Source: Glaciecola sp964446865 (GTDB taxonomy: Bacteria; Pseudomonadota; Gammaproteobacteria; Enterobacterales; Alteromonadaceae). Taken from it: DNA of 64,000 bases. Of this stretch, positions 18,947 through 28,023 are shown piece after piece. The DNA lies in NCBI GenBank assembly GCA_964446865.1, contig CAYURD010000004.1, positions 37,251 to 101,250 on the forward strand, given 5' to 3'. How positions within the stretch are numbered: the stretch's first letter is position 1; each line of letters starts with the position of its first letter. A model generated the notes under the pieces. The model ran no database searches and was not told where the DNA came from. It saw only the letters and a list, made by a program, of their open reading frames with translations. Made by a program: the position numbers and the translations under genes.

Positions 18947-20155
18947 ATGGGTTTAAAAGCATTTATAGAAAAAGTAGAACCAGACTTTGAAGCTGGTGGA
19001 AAATATGAAAAGTTTTATGCCTTATACGAAGCTGCGGCGACTATCTTTTATACGCCTGGTAAAGTAAATAAAGCATCTACGCATGTGAAAGACAGTATTG
19101 ACCTTAAACGCATCATGATAATGGTGTGGATGGCAACATTCCCTGCAATGTTTTATGGCATGTATAACATTGGTGCACAAGCGCACGACGCAATCATGAT
19201 TGGCGCAGGCACTTTGCCTGATATCTGGCAAGCAGGATTATTCACAATGCTTGGCGGAACGCTTGATGCGAGCACTGGTTGGTTTGGCATGATGCTATAC
19301 GGCGCATGTTTCTTTGTTCCAATTTATGCAACCACGTTTATTGTTGGTGGATTCTGGGAAGTGTTATTCGCGTCGGTGCGTAAGCATGAAATAAACGAAG
19401 GTTTCTTTGTTACTTCAGTGTTATTCGCCCTTACATTGCCTGCTACGATCCCGTTATGGCAAGTCGCGCTTGGTATCACCTTTGGTATCGTTATCGCTAA
19501 GGAAATATTTGGCGGAACAGGTCGAAACTTCCTAAATCCAGCGCTTTCAGGACGCGCGTTCTTGTATTTTGCTTATCCAGCACAAATTTCAGGTGACCAA
19601 GTTTGGGTGGCCGCAGATGGTTATTCTGGCGCTACATGGCTAACTCAAGCAGCAAACGGCACACTTGAATATACAAACGAGAATTTTATACAAGCATTTC
19701 TTGGTAACATTCCAGGTTCAGCAGGCGAAGTATCTACTTTGATGATAATGCTTGGTGGCTTGTTCATTATGTACCTAGGGATTGCGAGCTGGCGAATTGT
19801 TGCGGGTGTCGCACTCGGTGCAGCAGCCTTTGGCTTGCTATTGAATATTATCGGCGGGGGTGAATCTGCAAACCAGATGATGAATATGCCTTGGTATTTC
19901 CATTTTGTAATAGGTGGAATGGCATTTGGTATGTTCTTTATGGCAACCGACCCGGTGTCGGCATCATTTACCAATCAAGGTAAGTGGTTCTACGGTATTT
20001 TTATCGGGTTTATGACGGTATTTATACGCGCATTAAACCCTGCATTTCCAGAAGGTATAATGCTAGCGATACTATTTGCTAATTTATGGGCTCCGCTGTT
20101 TGATTACTTTGTGGCGCAGAAAAATATAAAACGGAGGCTTGCACGTGTCGGCTAA
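18947..20155 (+). CDS. nqrB: Na+-translocating NADH:quinone reductase subunit B
   Basis: The 402-aa integral membrane subunit carries riboflavin and a covalently bound FMN. The FMN attachment motif SGAT is present (Thr230), in the segment DGYSGATWLTQ. About ten hydrophobic helices are seen, with GGTGRNFLNPALSGRAFLYFA conserved. It is the centre of Na+ translocation. Its last 11 bases overlap nqrC. Confidence 0.97.
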   Translation: MGLKAFIEKVEPDFEAGGKYEKFYALYEAAATIFYTPGKVNKASTHVKDSIDLKRIMIMVWMATFPAMFYGMYNIGAQAHDAIMIGAGTLPDIWQAGLFTMLGGTLDASTGWFGMMLYGACFFVPIYATTFIVGGFWEVLFASVRKHEINEGFFVTSVLFALTLPATIPLWQVALGITFGIVIAKEIFGGTGRNFLNPALSGRAFLYFAYPAQISGDQVWVAADGYSGATWLTQAANGTLEYTNENFIQAFLGNIPGSAGEVSTLMIMLGGLFIMYLGIASWRIVAGVALGAAAFGLLLNIIGGGESANQMMNMPWYFHFVIGGMAFGMFFMATDPVSASFTNQGKWFYGIFIGFMTVFIRALNPAFPEGIMLAILFANLWAPLFDYFVAQKNIKRRLARVG

Positions 20156-20909
20156 AAAAGAAACATTAGGAAAAACGATTGGTGTAGTAGTTGCCGTATG
20201 TTTAGCATGCTCAATTGTCGTATCGGGCGCTGCCGTTGGTTTGCGTTCTTTACAAACGACAAATGCGGCGCTAGATAAAAAGACAAACATTTTAAGTGCG
20301 GCTGGCTTGTTAAGTGAAGCAAGCAACAAAGCTGAAATTGCTGCATTGTACGACGCAAGAGTACAAGAAAAATTCATCGATTTATCAACTGGCGAATACG
20401 TTGATAAACCTTCTGAAGATTTTGATATGTACAAAGCAGCTAAAACTCAAGAGTTTGGCGTATCTGTTGATGATAAGAAAGTTGGTTTTAAACAGCGTTC
20501 TAAAATTGCAAATGTGTACCATATTACCAACGAGCAGGGCGATGTGAGTCGTTTGATATTGCCAGTGCATGGTAGCGGTTTGTGGGATTTAATGTATGGC
20601 TTTTTGGCATTAGATAATGACGGCCAAACCATTAGAGAACTTATTTACTATCAACACAAAGAAACGCCTGGACTAGGCGCCGAGATACTTAACCCAGCTT
20701 GGCAAGACAAGTGGGATGGTAAGCAGTTGTTTAAAAACGGTGAAGTTGCTATCTCTGTTGCTAAAAATGTTGGTAACGATAACGAGTATGCGGTAGACGC
20801 ATTGTCAGGGGCAACATTAACCAGTAATGGTGTAGAAAATACACTAGTTTATTGGGCCGGCGAAAACGGTTTTGGCACTTACCTCAAAAATCAATCTTGG
20901 AAATCTTAA
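20145..20909 (+). CDS. nqrC: Na+-translocating NADH:quinone reductase subunit C
   Basis: The start is a GTG at 20145, placed seven bases after GGAGG, inside the end of nqrB; this gives 254 aa. One N-terminal helix anchors a periplasmic domain. The second covalent FMN site, SGAT, is present with Thr224 in ALSGATLTSNGVENTL. The flavin is attached by ApbE, whose gene is downstream. The segment QHKETPGLGAEI is typical of NqrC and RnfG. Confidence 0.96.
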   Translation: MSAKKETLGKTIGVVVAVCLACSIVVSGAAVGLRSLQTTNAALDKKTNILSAAGLLSEASNKAEIAALYDARVQEKFIDLSTGEYVDKPSEDFDMYKAAKTQEFGVSVDDKKVGFKQRSKIANVYHITNEQGDVSRLILPVHGSGLWDLMYGFLALDNDGQTIRELIYYQHKETPGLGAEILNPAWQDKWDGKQLFKNGEVAISVAKNVGNDNEYAVDALSGATLTSNGVENTLVYWAGENGFGTYLKNQSWKS

Positions 20910-20918
20910 GGAACAGAT

Positions 20919-21551
20919 ATGGCTGACGTAAAAGAAATGAAAAAAGCCCTATTTGGGCCAATAGTCGACAGTAACCCAATTGCACTACATGTTTTGGGTA
21001 TCTGTTCAGCACTTGCTATTACAACTAAGTTAGAAACGGCACTAGTCATGTCGGTTGCCTTAACCGCGGTAGCTGCTTTCTCTAATTTGTTTATCTCGAT
21101 GATTCGTAACCACATACCATCAAGTGTTCGCATCATTATTCAAATGACCATCATTGCTTCTTTGGTAATTGTGGTAGACCAAATTTTGAAAGCATATTCT
21201 TATGAGGTCTCTAAAGAGCTATCAGTATTTGTAGGCTTAATCATTACGAACTGTATCGTAATGGGACGAGCTGAAGCATACGCGATGAAGTCGCCACCTG
21301 GCATGAGCTTTTTAGACGGCATAGGTAATGGATTAGGTTATAGCTTTATTCTAATTGTAATAGGCACAATCAAAGAGTTGTTTGGCTTTGGTACGCTATT
21401 AGGATTTGAAATACTGCCACTTGTACAAAACGGCGGTTGGTATACAGGTAACGGCCTGTTAATACTACCGTTTAGTTCGTTTATATTAATCGGCTTAATG
21501 ATTTGGGCGATACGAGTATATCGTCCTGAACAAGTCGAACCTAAGGAATAA
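20919..21551 (+). CDS. nqrD: Na+-translocating NADH:quinone reductase subunit D
   Basis: The 210-aa membrane subunit has about six helices. With NqrE it holds a membrane-embedded iron centre through conserved cysteines; VLGICSALAITTKLETALVM and GLIITNCIVMGRAEAYAMKSPP carry them. The start has AAGGAAC upstream. It lies nine bp after nqrC and six before nqrE. Confidence 0.96.
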   Translation: MADVKEMKKALFGPIVDSNPIALHVLGICSALAITTKLETALVMSVALTAVAAFSNLFISMIRNHIPSSVRIIIQMTIIASLVIVVDQILKAYSYEVSKELSVFVGLIITNCIVMGRAEAYAMKSPPGMSFLDGIGNGLGYSFILIVIGTIKELFGFGTLLGFEILPLVQNGGWYTGNGLLILPFSSFILIGLMIWAIRVYRPEQVEPKE

Positions 21552-21557
21552 GGCATC

Positions 21558-22166
21558 ATGGAACAATACGTATCATTATTAATTAGAGCTGTATTTGTTG
21601 AAAACATGGCGCTTACCCTTTTCTTAGGGATGTGTACTTTTTTAGCGGTATCGAAAAAAGTAAAAACATCGATGGGCTTAGGTGTTGCTGTTATCGTAGT
21701 GCTTGGTATTTCGGTACCGGTAAACCAAGTCATCTTTAATACTATCCTTGCACCTGGCGCACTTGACTGGGCAGGCTTTCCAGAAGCTGACTTAAGCTTT
21801 TTGAGCTTTTTGACCTTTATCGGCGTAATTGCTGCACTGGTTCAGATTTTAGAAATGACCCTAGATAAGTTTTTCCCTGCGCTTTACAACGCACTTGGAA
21901 TATTCTTACCGCTTATCACGGTAAACTGCGCCATATTTGGTGGTGTAGCATTTGCCGTACAACGTGAATACAACTTTACAGAAAGTATCGTGTATGGCAT
22001 TGGCAGCGGTATGGGCTGGGCAATCGCTATAGTATTATTAGCGGCAGTAAGAGAAAAGCTGAAGTATGCAGATATGCCTGACGGTATTCGTGGTTTAGGT
22101 TCTGTATTTATGATTGCCGGTTTGATGGCACTTGGTTTCCAATCCTTTACTGGGGTTGCTCTTTAG
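21558..22166 (+). CDS. nqrE: Na+-translocating NADH:quinone reductase subunit E
   Basis: The 202-aa membrane subunit is homologous to NqrD in inverted topology. Conserved segments are FVENMALTLFLGMCTFLAVS and LPLITVNCAIFGGVAF, each with the cysteine that serves the intramembrane iron centre. It is followed 21 bp later by nqrF. Confidence 0.96.
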   Translation: MEQYVSLLIRAVFVENMALTLFLGMCTFLAVSKKVKTSMGLGVAVIVVLGISVPVNQVIFNTILAPGALDWAGFPEADLSFLSFLTFIGVIAALVQILEMTLDKFFPALYNALGIFLPLITVNCAIFGGVAFAVQREYNFTESIVYGIGSGMGWAIAIVLLAAVREKLKYADMPDGIRGLGSVFMIAGLMALGFQSFTGVAL

Positions 22167-22187
22167 AGCAATTAAGGAGTTTTTGAA

Positions 22188-23243
22188 GTGGAAAATTTAG
22201 ATATTTATTTAGGCGTTGGCATGTTTATAGCCATCGTATTGATGCTTGTATTTATCATCATGTTTGCAAAGTCAAAGCTTGTCCCAAGCGGTGACGTNNN
22301 NNNNNNNNNNNNNNNNNNNNNNNNNNNNNNNNNNNNNNNNNNNNNNNNNNNNNNNNNNNNNNNNNNNNNNNNNNNNNNNNNNNNNNNNNNNNNNNNNTTT
22401 GGTATTAAAAAGTGGGATTGTGAAGTTGTATCAAATAACAACGAAGCAACGTTTATCAAGGAGCTCAAGTTAGCAATCCCTGATGGTGAAAGCGTGCCAT
22501 TTAGAGCCGGTGGTTACATACAAATTGAAGCCCCAGCTCACCATGTGAAATATAGCGACTTTGATATTCCAGATGAGTACAGGAAAGACTGGGAGCATTT
22601 TGGCTTCTTTGATGTTGAATCAAAAGTAGATGAAGAAACTATTCGCGCTTACTCTATGGCTAACTATCCTGAAGAAGAAGGGATTATTTTGTTGAACGTG
22701 CGTATTGCTACGCCGCCACCAAATAACCTTAGTTTACCAGCGGGTAAAATGTCATCGTTTATTTGGTCTTTGAAAGAAGGCGACAAAGTGACGATTTCTG
22801 GACCATTTGGTGAGTTCTTTGCAAAAGACACTGATGCAGAAATGGTATTTGTTGGCGGTGGTGCTGGTATGGCACCCATGCGTTCACACATTTTTGACCA
22901 ATTACGTCGCATAAAAACCGATAGAAAAATTACCTTTTGGTACGGCGCTCGTTCGCTACGTGAAATGTTTTACGTAGAGGACTTTGACATGCTTCAAGAT
23001 GAAAATGAAAACTTCAAATGGCATGTTGCTTTGTCAGACCCGCAACCAGAAGATAATTGGGAAGGCGATACAGGATTTATCCACAACGTATTGTTAGAGA
23101 ACTATCTGAAGGATCATCCCGCACCAGAAGACTGTGAGTTTTATATGTGTGGGCCACCAATGATGAATGCGGCTGTCATCAACATGCTTAAAGACTTGGG
23201 CGTTGAAGACGAAAACATTATGCTAGATGACTTTGGCGGCTAG
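22188..23243 (+). CDS. nqrF: Na+-translocating NADH:quinone reductase subunit F, interrupted by an assembly gap
   Basis: NqrF takes electrons from NADH through FAD and a [2Fe-2S] centre. The N-terminal membrane helix (YLGVGMFIAIVLMLVFIIMF) ends at KLVPSGD, then 100 N follow, then the frame resumes at FGIKKWDCEV. The FAD/NADH reductase part is intact: IRAYSMANYPEE, GGGAGMAPMRSH and the end FYMCGPPMMNAAVINM to DDFGG. The four-cysteine ferredoxin domain is wholly hidden in the gap. Compared with Vibrio NqrF from memory, about 93 residues belong there, so the true gap should be near 280 bp. The gene itself is probably normal. A terminator follows. Confidence 0.93.
   Translation: MENLDIYLGVGMFIAIVLMLVFIIMFAKSKLVPSGDXXXXXXXXXXXXXXXXXXXXXXXXXXXXXXXXXXFGIKKWDCEVVSNNNEATFIKELKLAIPDGESVPFRAGGYIQIEAPAHHVKYSDFDIPDEYRKDWEHFGFFDVESKVDEETIRAYSMANYPEEEGIILLNVRIATPPPNNLSLPAGKMSSFIWSLKEGDKVTISGPFGEFFAKDTDAEMVFVGGGAGMAPMRSHIFDQLRRIKTDRKITFWYGARSLREMFYVEDFDMLQDENENFKWHVALSDPQPEDNWEGDTGFIHNVLLENYLKDHPAPEDCEFYMCGPPMMNAAVINMLKDLGVEDENIMLDDFGG
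22298..22397. other. Assembly gap (100 N) inside nqrF
   Basis: A run of exactly 100 N replaces the [2Fe-2S] ferredoxin domain of NqrF. The same length at the other two gaps shows this is a placeholder and not a measured distance. Confidence 0.99.
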
Positions 23244-23259
23244 CCTTAATCGTCTGTCG

Positions 23260-23287
23260 AAAAAAGGGGCTCTTAAGCCCCTTTTTT
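23260..23287 (+). terminator. Rho-independent terminator after nqrF
   Basis: The stem AAAAGGGGCT/AGCCCCTTTT has a very short loop and a T-run. It separates nqrF from apbE, so apbE needs read-through or its own promoter. Confidence 0.85.
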
Positions 23288-23335
23288 AATAACTTTATAG
23301 ATCACGTGCGTTTTATTATAAATATGGGTCACAAA

Positions 23336-24364
23336 ATGAAGCTTCTTGTTTTACTTTCTATCCTTAGCCTGTTTTTATTTTCGTGTAGCCCTGCACCATC
23401 GCCTATGGTCGCGTTTAGCGGAAACACAATGGGCACTGTTTATAATGTGAAATACGTGAATATTGAAGATGCTAATTCACAGCTTGACCCTATCAAAATG
23501 CAAAAGGATATTGATACTCTGCTGATAGAAATTAATCAATTAATGTCTACTTACATAACTGATTCCGAACTATCACTACTAAATAAAACACAAGCGGGCG
23601 TCGCGTTTTCGATATCTCCTCAAACGCAGTATGTGTTGGAGGAAGCAATCAGATTACAACAGTTAAGCAAAGGTATGCTAGACATTACTATTGGGCCAAT
23701 TGTGAATCTGTGGGGCTTTGGTCCAAATGCCCGACCCGACATCGTGCCATCGCCAGAGCGGCTAAGAGATACGATGGCTTACGTTGGTATAGATAAGTTT
23801 ACTCTATCTAATCAGCAAGTAACTAAAGCCCATAAAGATGTGTATATTGATTTATCGACGATTGCTAAAGGATATGGTGTAGATGCAATTGCTGAGCTAT
23901 TGCAATCAAACGGGATTACAAATTACCTTGTTGATATTGGCGGTGAAATGCGAGTTGCTGGCAAAAAGCAAAATGGCGTTGACTGGATGATAGCTATCGA
24001 AAAACCGGTCACAAACGAGCGAAGTGCGCAAAAGATATTAGTGATAGGCGACAACGCAATTGCGACATCGGGTGATTATCGGAACTATTTTGAAGAAAAC
24101 GGTGTCAGATATTCGCACCTTATTGATCCCAAGACGGGTTTTCCTATTCATCATAACCTAGTGTCGGTAAGTGTTGTTTCAGCAAAATCGATTGAGGCCG
24201 ATGGATTAGCGACTGCCTTAATTGTGATGGGGCCGGAAGATGGCATCAAATTGGCCGAAGAAAACAACATAGCCGCTTTTTTTATAATAAAAGAAGGTGA
24301 TGAGTTTGTTGAGTATCAGACACAAGCATTTACTAACACGGTTGAAGTTAAACAGTTTAACTAG
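23336..24364 (+). CDS. apbE: FAD:protein FMN transferase ApbE (lipoprotein)
   Basis: ApbE moves FMN from FAD onto threonine in NqrB and NqrC. From the ATG at 23336 it is 342 aa, with signal peptide MKLLVLLSILSLFLFSC (lipobox LFSC). ATGs at 23306 and 23324 would add a few residues. Family segments seen are FSGNTMGTVYNVKY, LDITIGPIVNLWGFG, DLSTIAKGYGVD, LVDIGGEMRVAG and the region GDYRNYFEENGVRYSHLIDP with the metal-binding aspartate. The position right after nqrF supports the role. Confidence 0.95.
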   Translation: MKLLVLLSILSLFLFSCSPAPSPMVAFSGNTMGTVYNVKYVNIEDANSQLDPIKMQKDIDTLLIEINQLMSTYITDSELSLLNKTQAGVAFSISPQTQYVLEEAIRLQQLSKGMLDITIGPIVNLWGFGPNARPDIVPSPERLRDTMAYVGIDKFTLSNQQVTKAHKDVYIDLSTIAKGYGVDAIAELLQSNGITNYLVDIGGEMRVAGKKQNGVDWMIAIEKPVTNERSAQKILVIGDNAIATSGDYRNYFEENGVRYSHLIDPKTGFPIHHNLVSVSVVSAKSIEADGLATALIVMGPEDGIKLAEENNIAAFFIIKEGDEFVEYQTQAFTNTVEVKQFN

Positions 24365-24406
24365 CCAAATAACAGCACTCTTTACAAGAGTACAAAGAGA
24401 GAAAAC

Positions 24407-24640
24407 GTGAGTGAATTTATATTAGCATTTGGTTTTTTTATGGTCGTAGTGCTTATTATGGCCGTCGGTTATATATTCCAGAAAAAAACGATTGCAGGTT
24501 CGTGTGGCGGGCTTGGCGCATTGGGTGTCGAAAAGGCCTGCGACTGCCCAGAACCCTGCGACCGAAAAAAAGCGAGATTAGAAAAAGAAGCAGCGCGGCA
24601 AGCCAAACTAGACGAATGGAAAAATAACAAGATTATCTAA
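24407..24640 (+). CDS. nqrM: NqrM, (Na+)-NQR maturation protein
   Basis: The 77-aa protein starts at GTG 24407 behind AGAGAGAAAA. One membrane helix (residues 4-24) is followed by a cysteine cluster, GSCGGLGALGVEKACDCPEPCD, and a charged C-terminal helix. NqrM is required for assembly of Na+-NQR, probably for delivering iron to the NqrD/E centre. Its last 8 bases overlap the end of the convergent gene at 24633-25376. Confidence 0.95.
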   Translation: MSEFILAFGFFMVVVLIMAVGYIFQKKTIAGSCGGLGALGVEKACDCPEPCDRKKARLEKEAARQAKLDEWKNNKII

Positions 24641-25376
24641 ACGCTTGATTGTTTATTTTATCAAGTAACTTTTTGGCATGTTTGTGCTTTCCATTCACGA
24701 CAAAATATGTTTTTACCTTAGAAATTGATAGTTCAGTAAACGCGACAGACAAATCTCGAAAGCTACGCCTTTTCTTTAGTTTGTTTACATAGTATTCGAA
24801 AGGTTCTTTGTAGCTAATTAGTGACGTACTGGCACCTCGCAAAAAGAATGTTGTTGCGGCTCTTGTATTTGAGTGGTCGTAAAAGACATAACCCTCAAGT
24901 TCCAATTGATTTCTAGTCCCGTTATATCCATATCCTCTGATTGCAGAAATCGTCTTTTTGTCTCCTTGGTGATAATTTGTACTGCTTCTTGAATACAAAA
25001 TGAGTTCAACTTCGCTGTAAGGTATTGTCGAGTAATAAATGTTATTACCTAAGCTTGTACTGCTTTTTATATTGAAGGTTATATCTATTTTATTTTGTGA
25101 GAAGTCCCTATATATCCTTGAAGGCGTTGAGCAATAGATGTTTAGTGCATATTCAGGATATGGAAAGATGTCTGCTATGGTGTCTATCGCCTCACCAAAA
25201 CATTTGTCGTTTGCGGCTTGTTGGATCAAGGGAGGAAAGACTATTAAACCTACGTTAAGTTTAATAGGCGTGCTTAACAACTCTGTGTTTGATGACTCTG
25301 ATCTAATATTTGAATGTGCATAAGCACATACAAGACTCGTAAGGGCCAAGCTAAGCAACATGATTTGCTTTTTCAC
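24633..25376 (-). CDS. Exported protein resembling periplasmic solute-binding proteins
   Basis: The 247-aa product has a signal peptide (MKKQIMLLSLALTSLVCAYA). The mature part looks like the extracellular solute-binding family 3 fold, with an N-terminal strand LNVGLIVFPPLI, a segment IDITFNIKSSTS, and YYSTIPYSEVELILYSR. No transporter genes lie nearby, so it may be an orphan sensor or binding protein. The family call rests on pattern only. It converges on nqrM with an 8-bp overlap. It is AT-richer than its neighbours. Confidence 0.6.
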   Translation of the reverse strand: MKKQIMLLSLALTSLVCAYAHSNIRSESSNTELLSTPIKLNVGLIVFPPLIQQAANDKCFGEAIDTIADIFPYPEYALNIYCSTPSRIYRDFSQNKIDITFNIKSSTSLGNNIYYSTIPYSEVELILYSRSSTNYHQGDKKTISAIRGYGYNGTRNQLELEGYVFYDHSNTRAATTFFLRGASTSLISYKEPFEYYVNKLKKRRSFRDLSVAFTELSISKVKTYFVVNGKHKHAKKLLDKINNQAFR

Positions 25377-25487
25377 TTATTTTCCCCTAGTCATCATTTA
25401 ATATTGATTATAAATTATACGAAAACGGTGGTGTTAAACAGAACTTGCTACCAAAAACTTGATTGTGACTGTCAAGTTTGCATTTCA

Positions 25488-25507
25488 TACTGAATTTATA
25501 TACAGTG
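25488..25507 (+). promoter_or_regulatory. LexA (SOS) box upstream of dinB
   Basis: TACTGAATTTATATACAGTG matches the gammaproteobacterial LexA consensus (CTG-N10-CAG with an AT-rich middle), 67-86 bp upstream of the dinB ATG. It predicts SOS induction of dinB. Confidence 0.85.
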
Positions 25508-25573
25508 CTTTTTGTTTGTTGTGAAGCTTAATTTTTCACCCACAATTAATCACGCTAAGGTATTGATCTGAGT

Positions 25574-26671
25574 ATGCGCAAATTTATACATGTTGATATG
25601 GATGCGTTTTATGTGTCTGTTGAGACAAGAGATAACCCGAGCCTTCGCAATAAACCGGTCGCGGTAGGCGGTAAGTCTACACAACGGGGAGTGTTGTCTA
25701 CTTGTAATTATATGGCTCGAGAATATGGCGTGCGCAGCGCTATGCCAAGCTCTATGGCAAAGAGACTATGTCCAGAGCTGATTATCGTGCCTGGTCGGAT
25801 GCAAGTTTATCAGGATGTGAGTACCCATATTCGCGAAATCTTTACCCGATACACCCGCTTAATCGAACCGCTATCTCTTGATGAGGCATACTTAGATGTA
25901 AGCGATTGCCGTCAGTTTGCTGGTTCGGCAACCTTAATTGCTCAAGATATTCGTAAACAGATTTACAATGAGCTAGGTCTCACTGCATCTGCCGGCATAG
26001 CACCGCTTAAGTTCTTAGCAAAAATCGCGTCAGATATGAATAAGCCAAATGGTCAATACCTGATAAAGCCTGATCAAGTGATATCGTTTATTGAGCAATT
26101 GCCACTCAATAAAATCCCTGGCGTAGGAAAAGTCACCTTTGCAAAACTCCAAGATAATGGCTATCACACAGGTGCTGATGTTCGTAATAGCACCCAAGCA
26201 GACTTAGTGAGTTTGTTCGGAAAGTTTGGATTGAGCTTATGGAGCAAGTGCCAAGGAAAAGACAATCGAGGCGTTGAAACCGAACGTATACGCAAATCAA
26301 TCGCTGTTGAACGCACCTTTTCAGAAAATATGACCAGTTTAGACGACTTGAACACGTATCTAATTGAACATCTTCTGCCAACGCTTGAAAAACGCAGTTG
26401 TAAGCACGTGAATGAACGTAAAATAGACAAATTAGGTGTTAAGATAAAGTTCGCTGATTTTAGGCAAACAACAAAAGAGCATAAGTCTAGTGAGATTTCA
26501 TTAGATGTTTTTTTGAGCCTATTGAAAGAAGCGTGGGAAAGGCGAGATGGAAAATCAGCTCGGCTACTAGGGCTCTACATTGGCTTTGCTGATGATACAC
26601 ACGATGAAGCTGAGCAATTAAGTCTTTGTTTCGAGCAGGCTAGTAATAGTAGTATTAATACTCACCCCTAG
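25574..26671 (+). CDS. dinB: DNA polymerase IV
   Basis: DinB is the Y-family translesion polymerase. The 365-aa protein has the metal-binding aspartate in FIHVDMDAFYVSVE, the second acidic pair in PLSLDEAYLDVSD, and the helix-hairpin-helix region LPLNKIPGVGKVTFAKL. A LexA box lies just upstream. In Vibrio the gene also follows the nqr cluster. The C-terminal region ends in SINTHP and does not show a clear beta-clamp-binding peptide, which is often at the extreme C-terminus in this family. A DUF1653 gene follows 40 bp downstream. Confidence 0.95.
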   Translation: MRKFIHVDMDAFYVSVETRDNPSLRNKPVAVGGKSTQRGVLSTCNYMAREYGVRSAMPSSMAKRLCPELIIVPGRMQVYQDVSTHIREIFTRYTRLIEPLSLDEAYLDVSDCRQFAGSATLIAQDIRKQIYNELGLTASAGIAPLKFLAKIASDMNKPNGQYLIKPDQVISFIEQLPLNKIPGVGKVTFAKLQDNGYHTGADVRNSTQADLVSLFGKFGLSLWSKCQGKDNRGVETERIRKSIAVERTFSENMTSLDDLNTYLIEHLLPTLEKRSCKHVNERKIDKLGVKIKFADFRQTTKEHKSSEISLDVFLSLLKEAWERRDGKSARLLGLYIGFADDTHDEAEQLSLCFEQASNSSINTHP

Positions 26672-26711
26672 TTATGTAAAGTATTTATCTCCAAAACAGT
26701 AAGGACTACTT

Positions 26712-26942
26712 ATTAATAATTTACCGCAAATAAGAAAAGGCAAGTACCGCCACTACAAAGGCAATGACTATGAAGTGCTTGATATCGCCATTCATTCAGA
26801 GGATGAGAGCGTTTTAGTGCTCTACAGGCCACTTTATGGAGAAGGATTGCTGTGGGTGAGGCCTTACGATATGTTTTTCGAAAAAGTGATCGTTAACGGT
26901 GCTGAAAAAAACCGGTTTAGCTTTATTTCAGAGTGCGAGTAA
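26712..26942 (+). CDS. DUF1653 family protein with a probable ATT start
   Basis: This 76-residue frame gives KGKYRHYKGNDYEVLDIA, then LVLYRPLYGEGLLWVRPYDMFFEKV, the DUF1653 signature. The family is a small beta domain of unknown function. There is no ATG, GTG or TTG between the in-frame TAA at 26700-26702 and the conserved region; the next standard start (GTG) is after residue 21 and would delete the core. AAGGA at 26701-26705 lies six bases before ATT at 26712, which I take as the start, giving (M)NNLPQIRKGKYRHYKG. It lies 40 bp after dinB and may be cotranscribed. Confidence 0.75.
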   Translation: MNNLPQIRKGKYRHYKGNDYEVLDIAIHSEDESVLVLYRPLYGEGLLWVRPYDMFFEKVIVNGAEKNRFSFISECE

Positions 26943-26965
26943 AAGAAGCTTTTCATAAAAGTATA

Positions 26966-27985
26966 TTAAAATAACGACGGTGGGTTATCGAGATGGTCTA
27001 TTCGCCACACATCTTGCATATTTTTCGCACTAATATTACCGCCCGATATGAGGACTAATATATGTTGCGGTTCAAGCCGTTCGTTTGAAGAAGAATTCAA
27101 TTTTATTAACCAGTTGATGACGCCTTGCATTGTCATTGCGCAAGTCGGCTCTACATGCAGTTTTAGCAAATGTTGAAGCCATTGTGTCCAATAAGCAATG
27201 TCATTTTCGTTAATTTCAAAAAAGTCATCTAACAACTTTATTGTGGGAAATGTATGCTCACCGACGCTTGGGGTAGCAGCGCCATCAGCCATTGTTTTTG
27301 GCGGGCCGTCAAGCGTGACTATTTCACCTTTTCGGATCGACTCAGCCGCATCATTGGCAGCTAAAGGCTCAACGCCCACTACCTGTATATTGCTGTCAAT
27401 TGCTTTAGCACAAATATGACTGGAGCTAACTAAACCGCCACCGCCACATGGCGCAAAAACGGCATTCACATGTGTTACTTGATTAAGCGCCTCAAGGGCG
27501 ACGGTTCCTTGGCCAGCAATAATGTCGGGATGATTAAATGGCGGGATCCAAACGGTACCTATGTCTTGGCTTGCTTCAAGCACGGCCTGGTCAGCCTCTG
27601 TGCGAGTATCAAATAAGCGTAAACTTGCGCCATAGTATTCGCTTGCTGCAGCCTTTACGTTTGATATGTTTTTTGTACTGTAAATCGTGACGGGTATATT
27701 AAAATGATTAGCGGCATAAGCGACTGCTTGCGCATGATTACCCGACGAATTCGCTACGATCCTTTTTGGGAGGGTGCCAGCCTCTGCCAATTTAGAGATA
27801 AAGTTACTCGCCCCTCTTAGCTTAAATGCGCCAGTCGTTTGCAAGCATTCGGCTTTAAAATAAATGTTGTGTCCTAACCATGTATTTAATAATGCAGATT
27901 GAACGATAGGGGTTTTTTGAACTATTGGTGAAATTCTCTTGTATGCATCTTCTATATCGTTAAATTGGATACTTTGCATTGGCAT
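26966..27985 (-). CDS. Threonine/serine dehydratase-like PLP enzyme
   Basis: The 339-aa protein is a fold-type II pyridoxal-phosphate enzyme. It has the PLP lysine in TTGAFKLRGASN (Lys55), the SSGNHAQA segment (81-88) and the phosphate-cup GGGGL (181-185). It lacks the regulatory ACT domain of biosynthetic IlvA, so it resembles catabolic threonine dehydratase, serine racemase or hydroxyaspartate lyases. The exact substrate cannot be told. It is divergent from the PH-domain gene, with a large palindrome between them. Confidence 0.85.
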   Translation of the reverse strand: MPMQSIQFNDIEDAYKRISPIVQKTPIVQSALLNTWLGHNIYFKAECLQTTGAFKLRGASNFISKLAEAGTLPKRIVANSSGNHAQAVAYAANHFNIPVTIYSTKNISNVKAAASEYYGASLRLFDTRTEADQAVLEASQDIGTVWIPPFNHPDIIAGQGTVALEALNQVTHVNAVFAPCGGGGLVSSSHICAKAIDSNIQVVGVEPLAANDAAESIRKGEIVTLDGPPKTMADGAATPSVGEHTFPTIKLLDDFFEINENDIAYWTQWLQHLLKLHVEPTCAMTMQGVINWLIKLNSSSNERLEPQHILVLISGGNISAKNMQDVWRIDHLDNPPSLF

Positions 27986-28023
27986 TTACTCTCGCATTGA
28001 ACAACAAATGGTAGCTACAAGGA

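Noticed and set aside
19645..19974. 109-codon minus-strand frame inside nqrB
   Set aside because: It is a shadow of the conserved nqrB coding frame.
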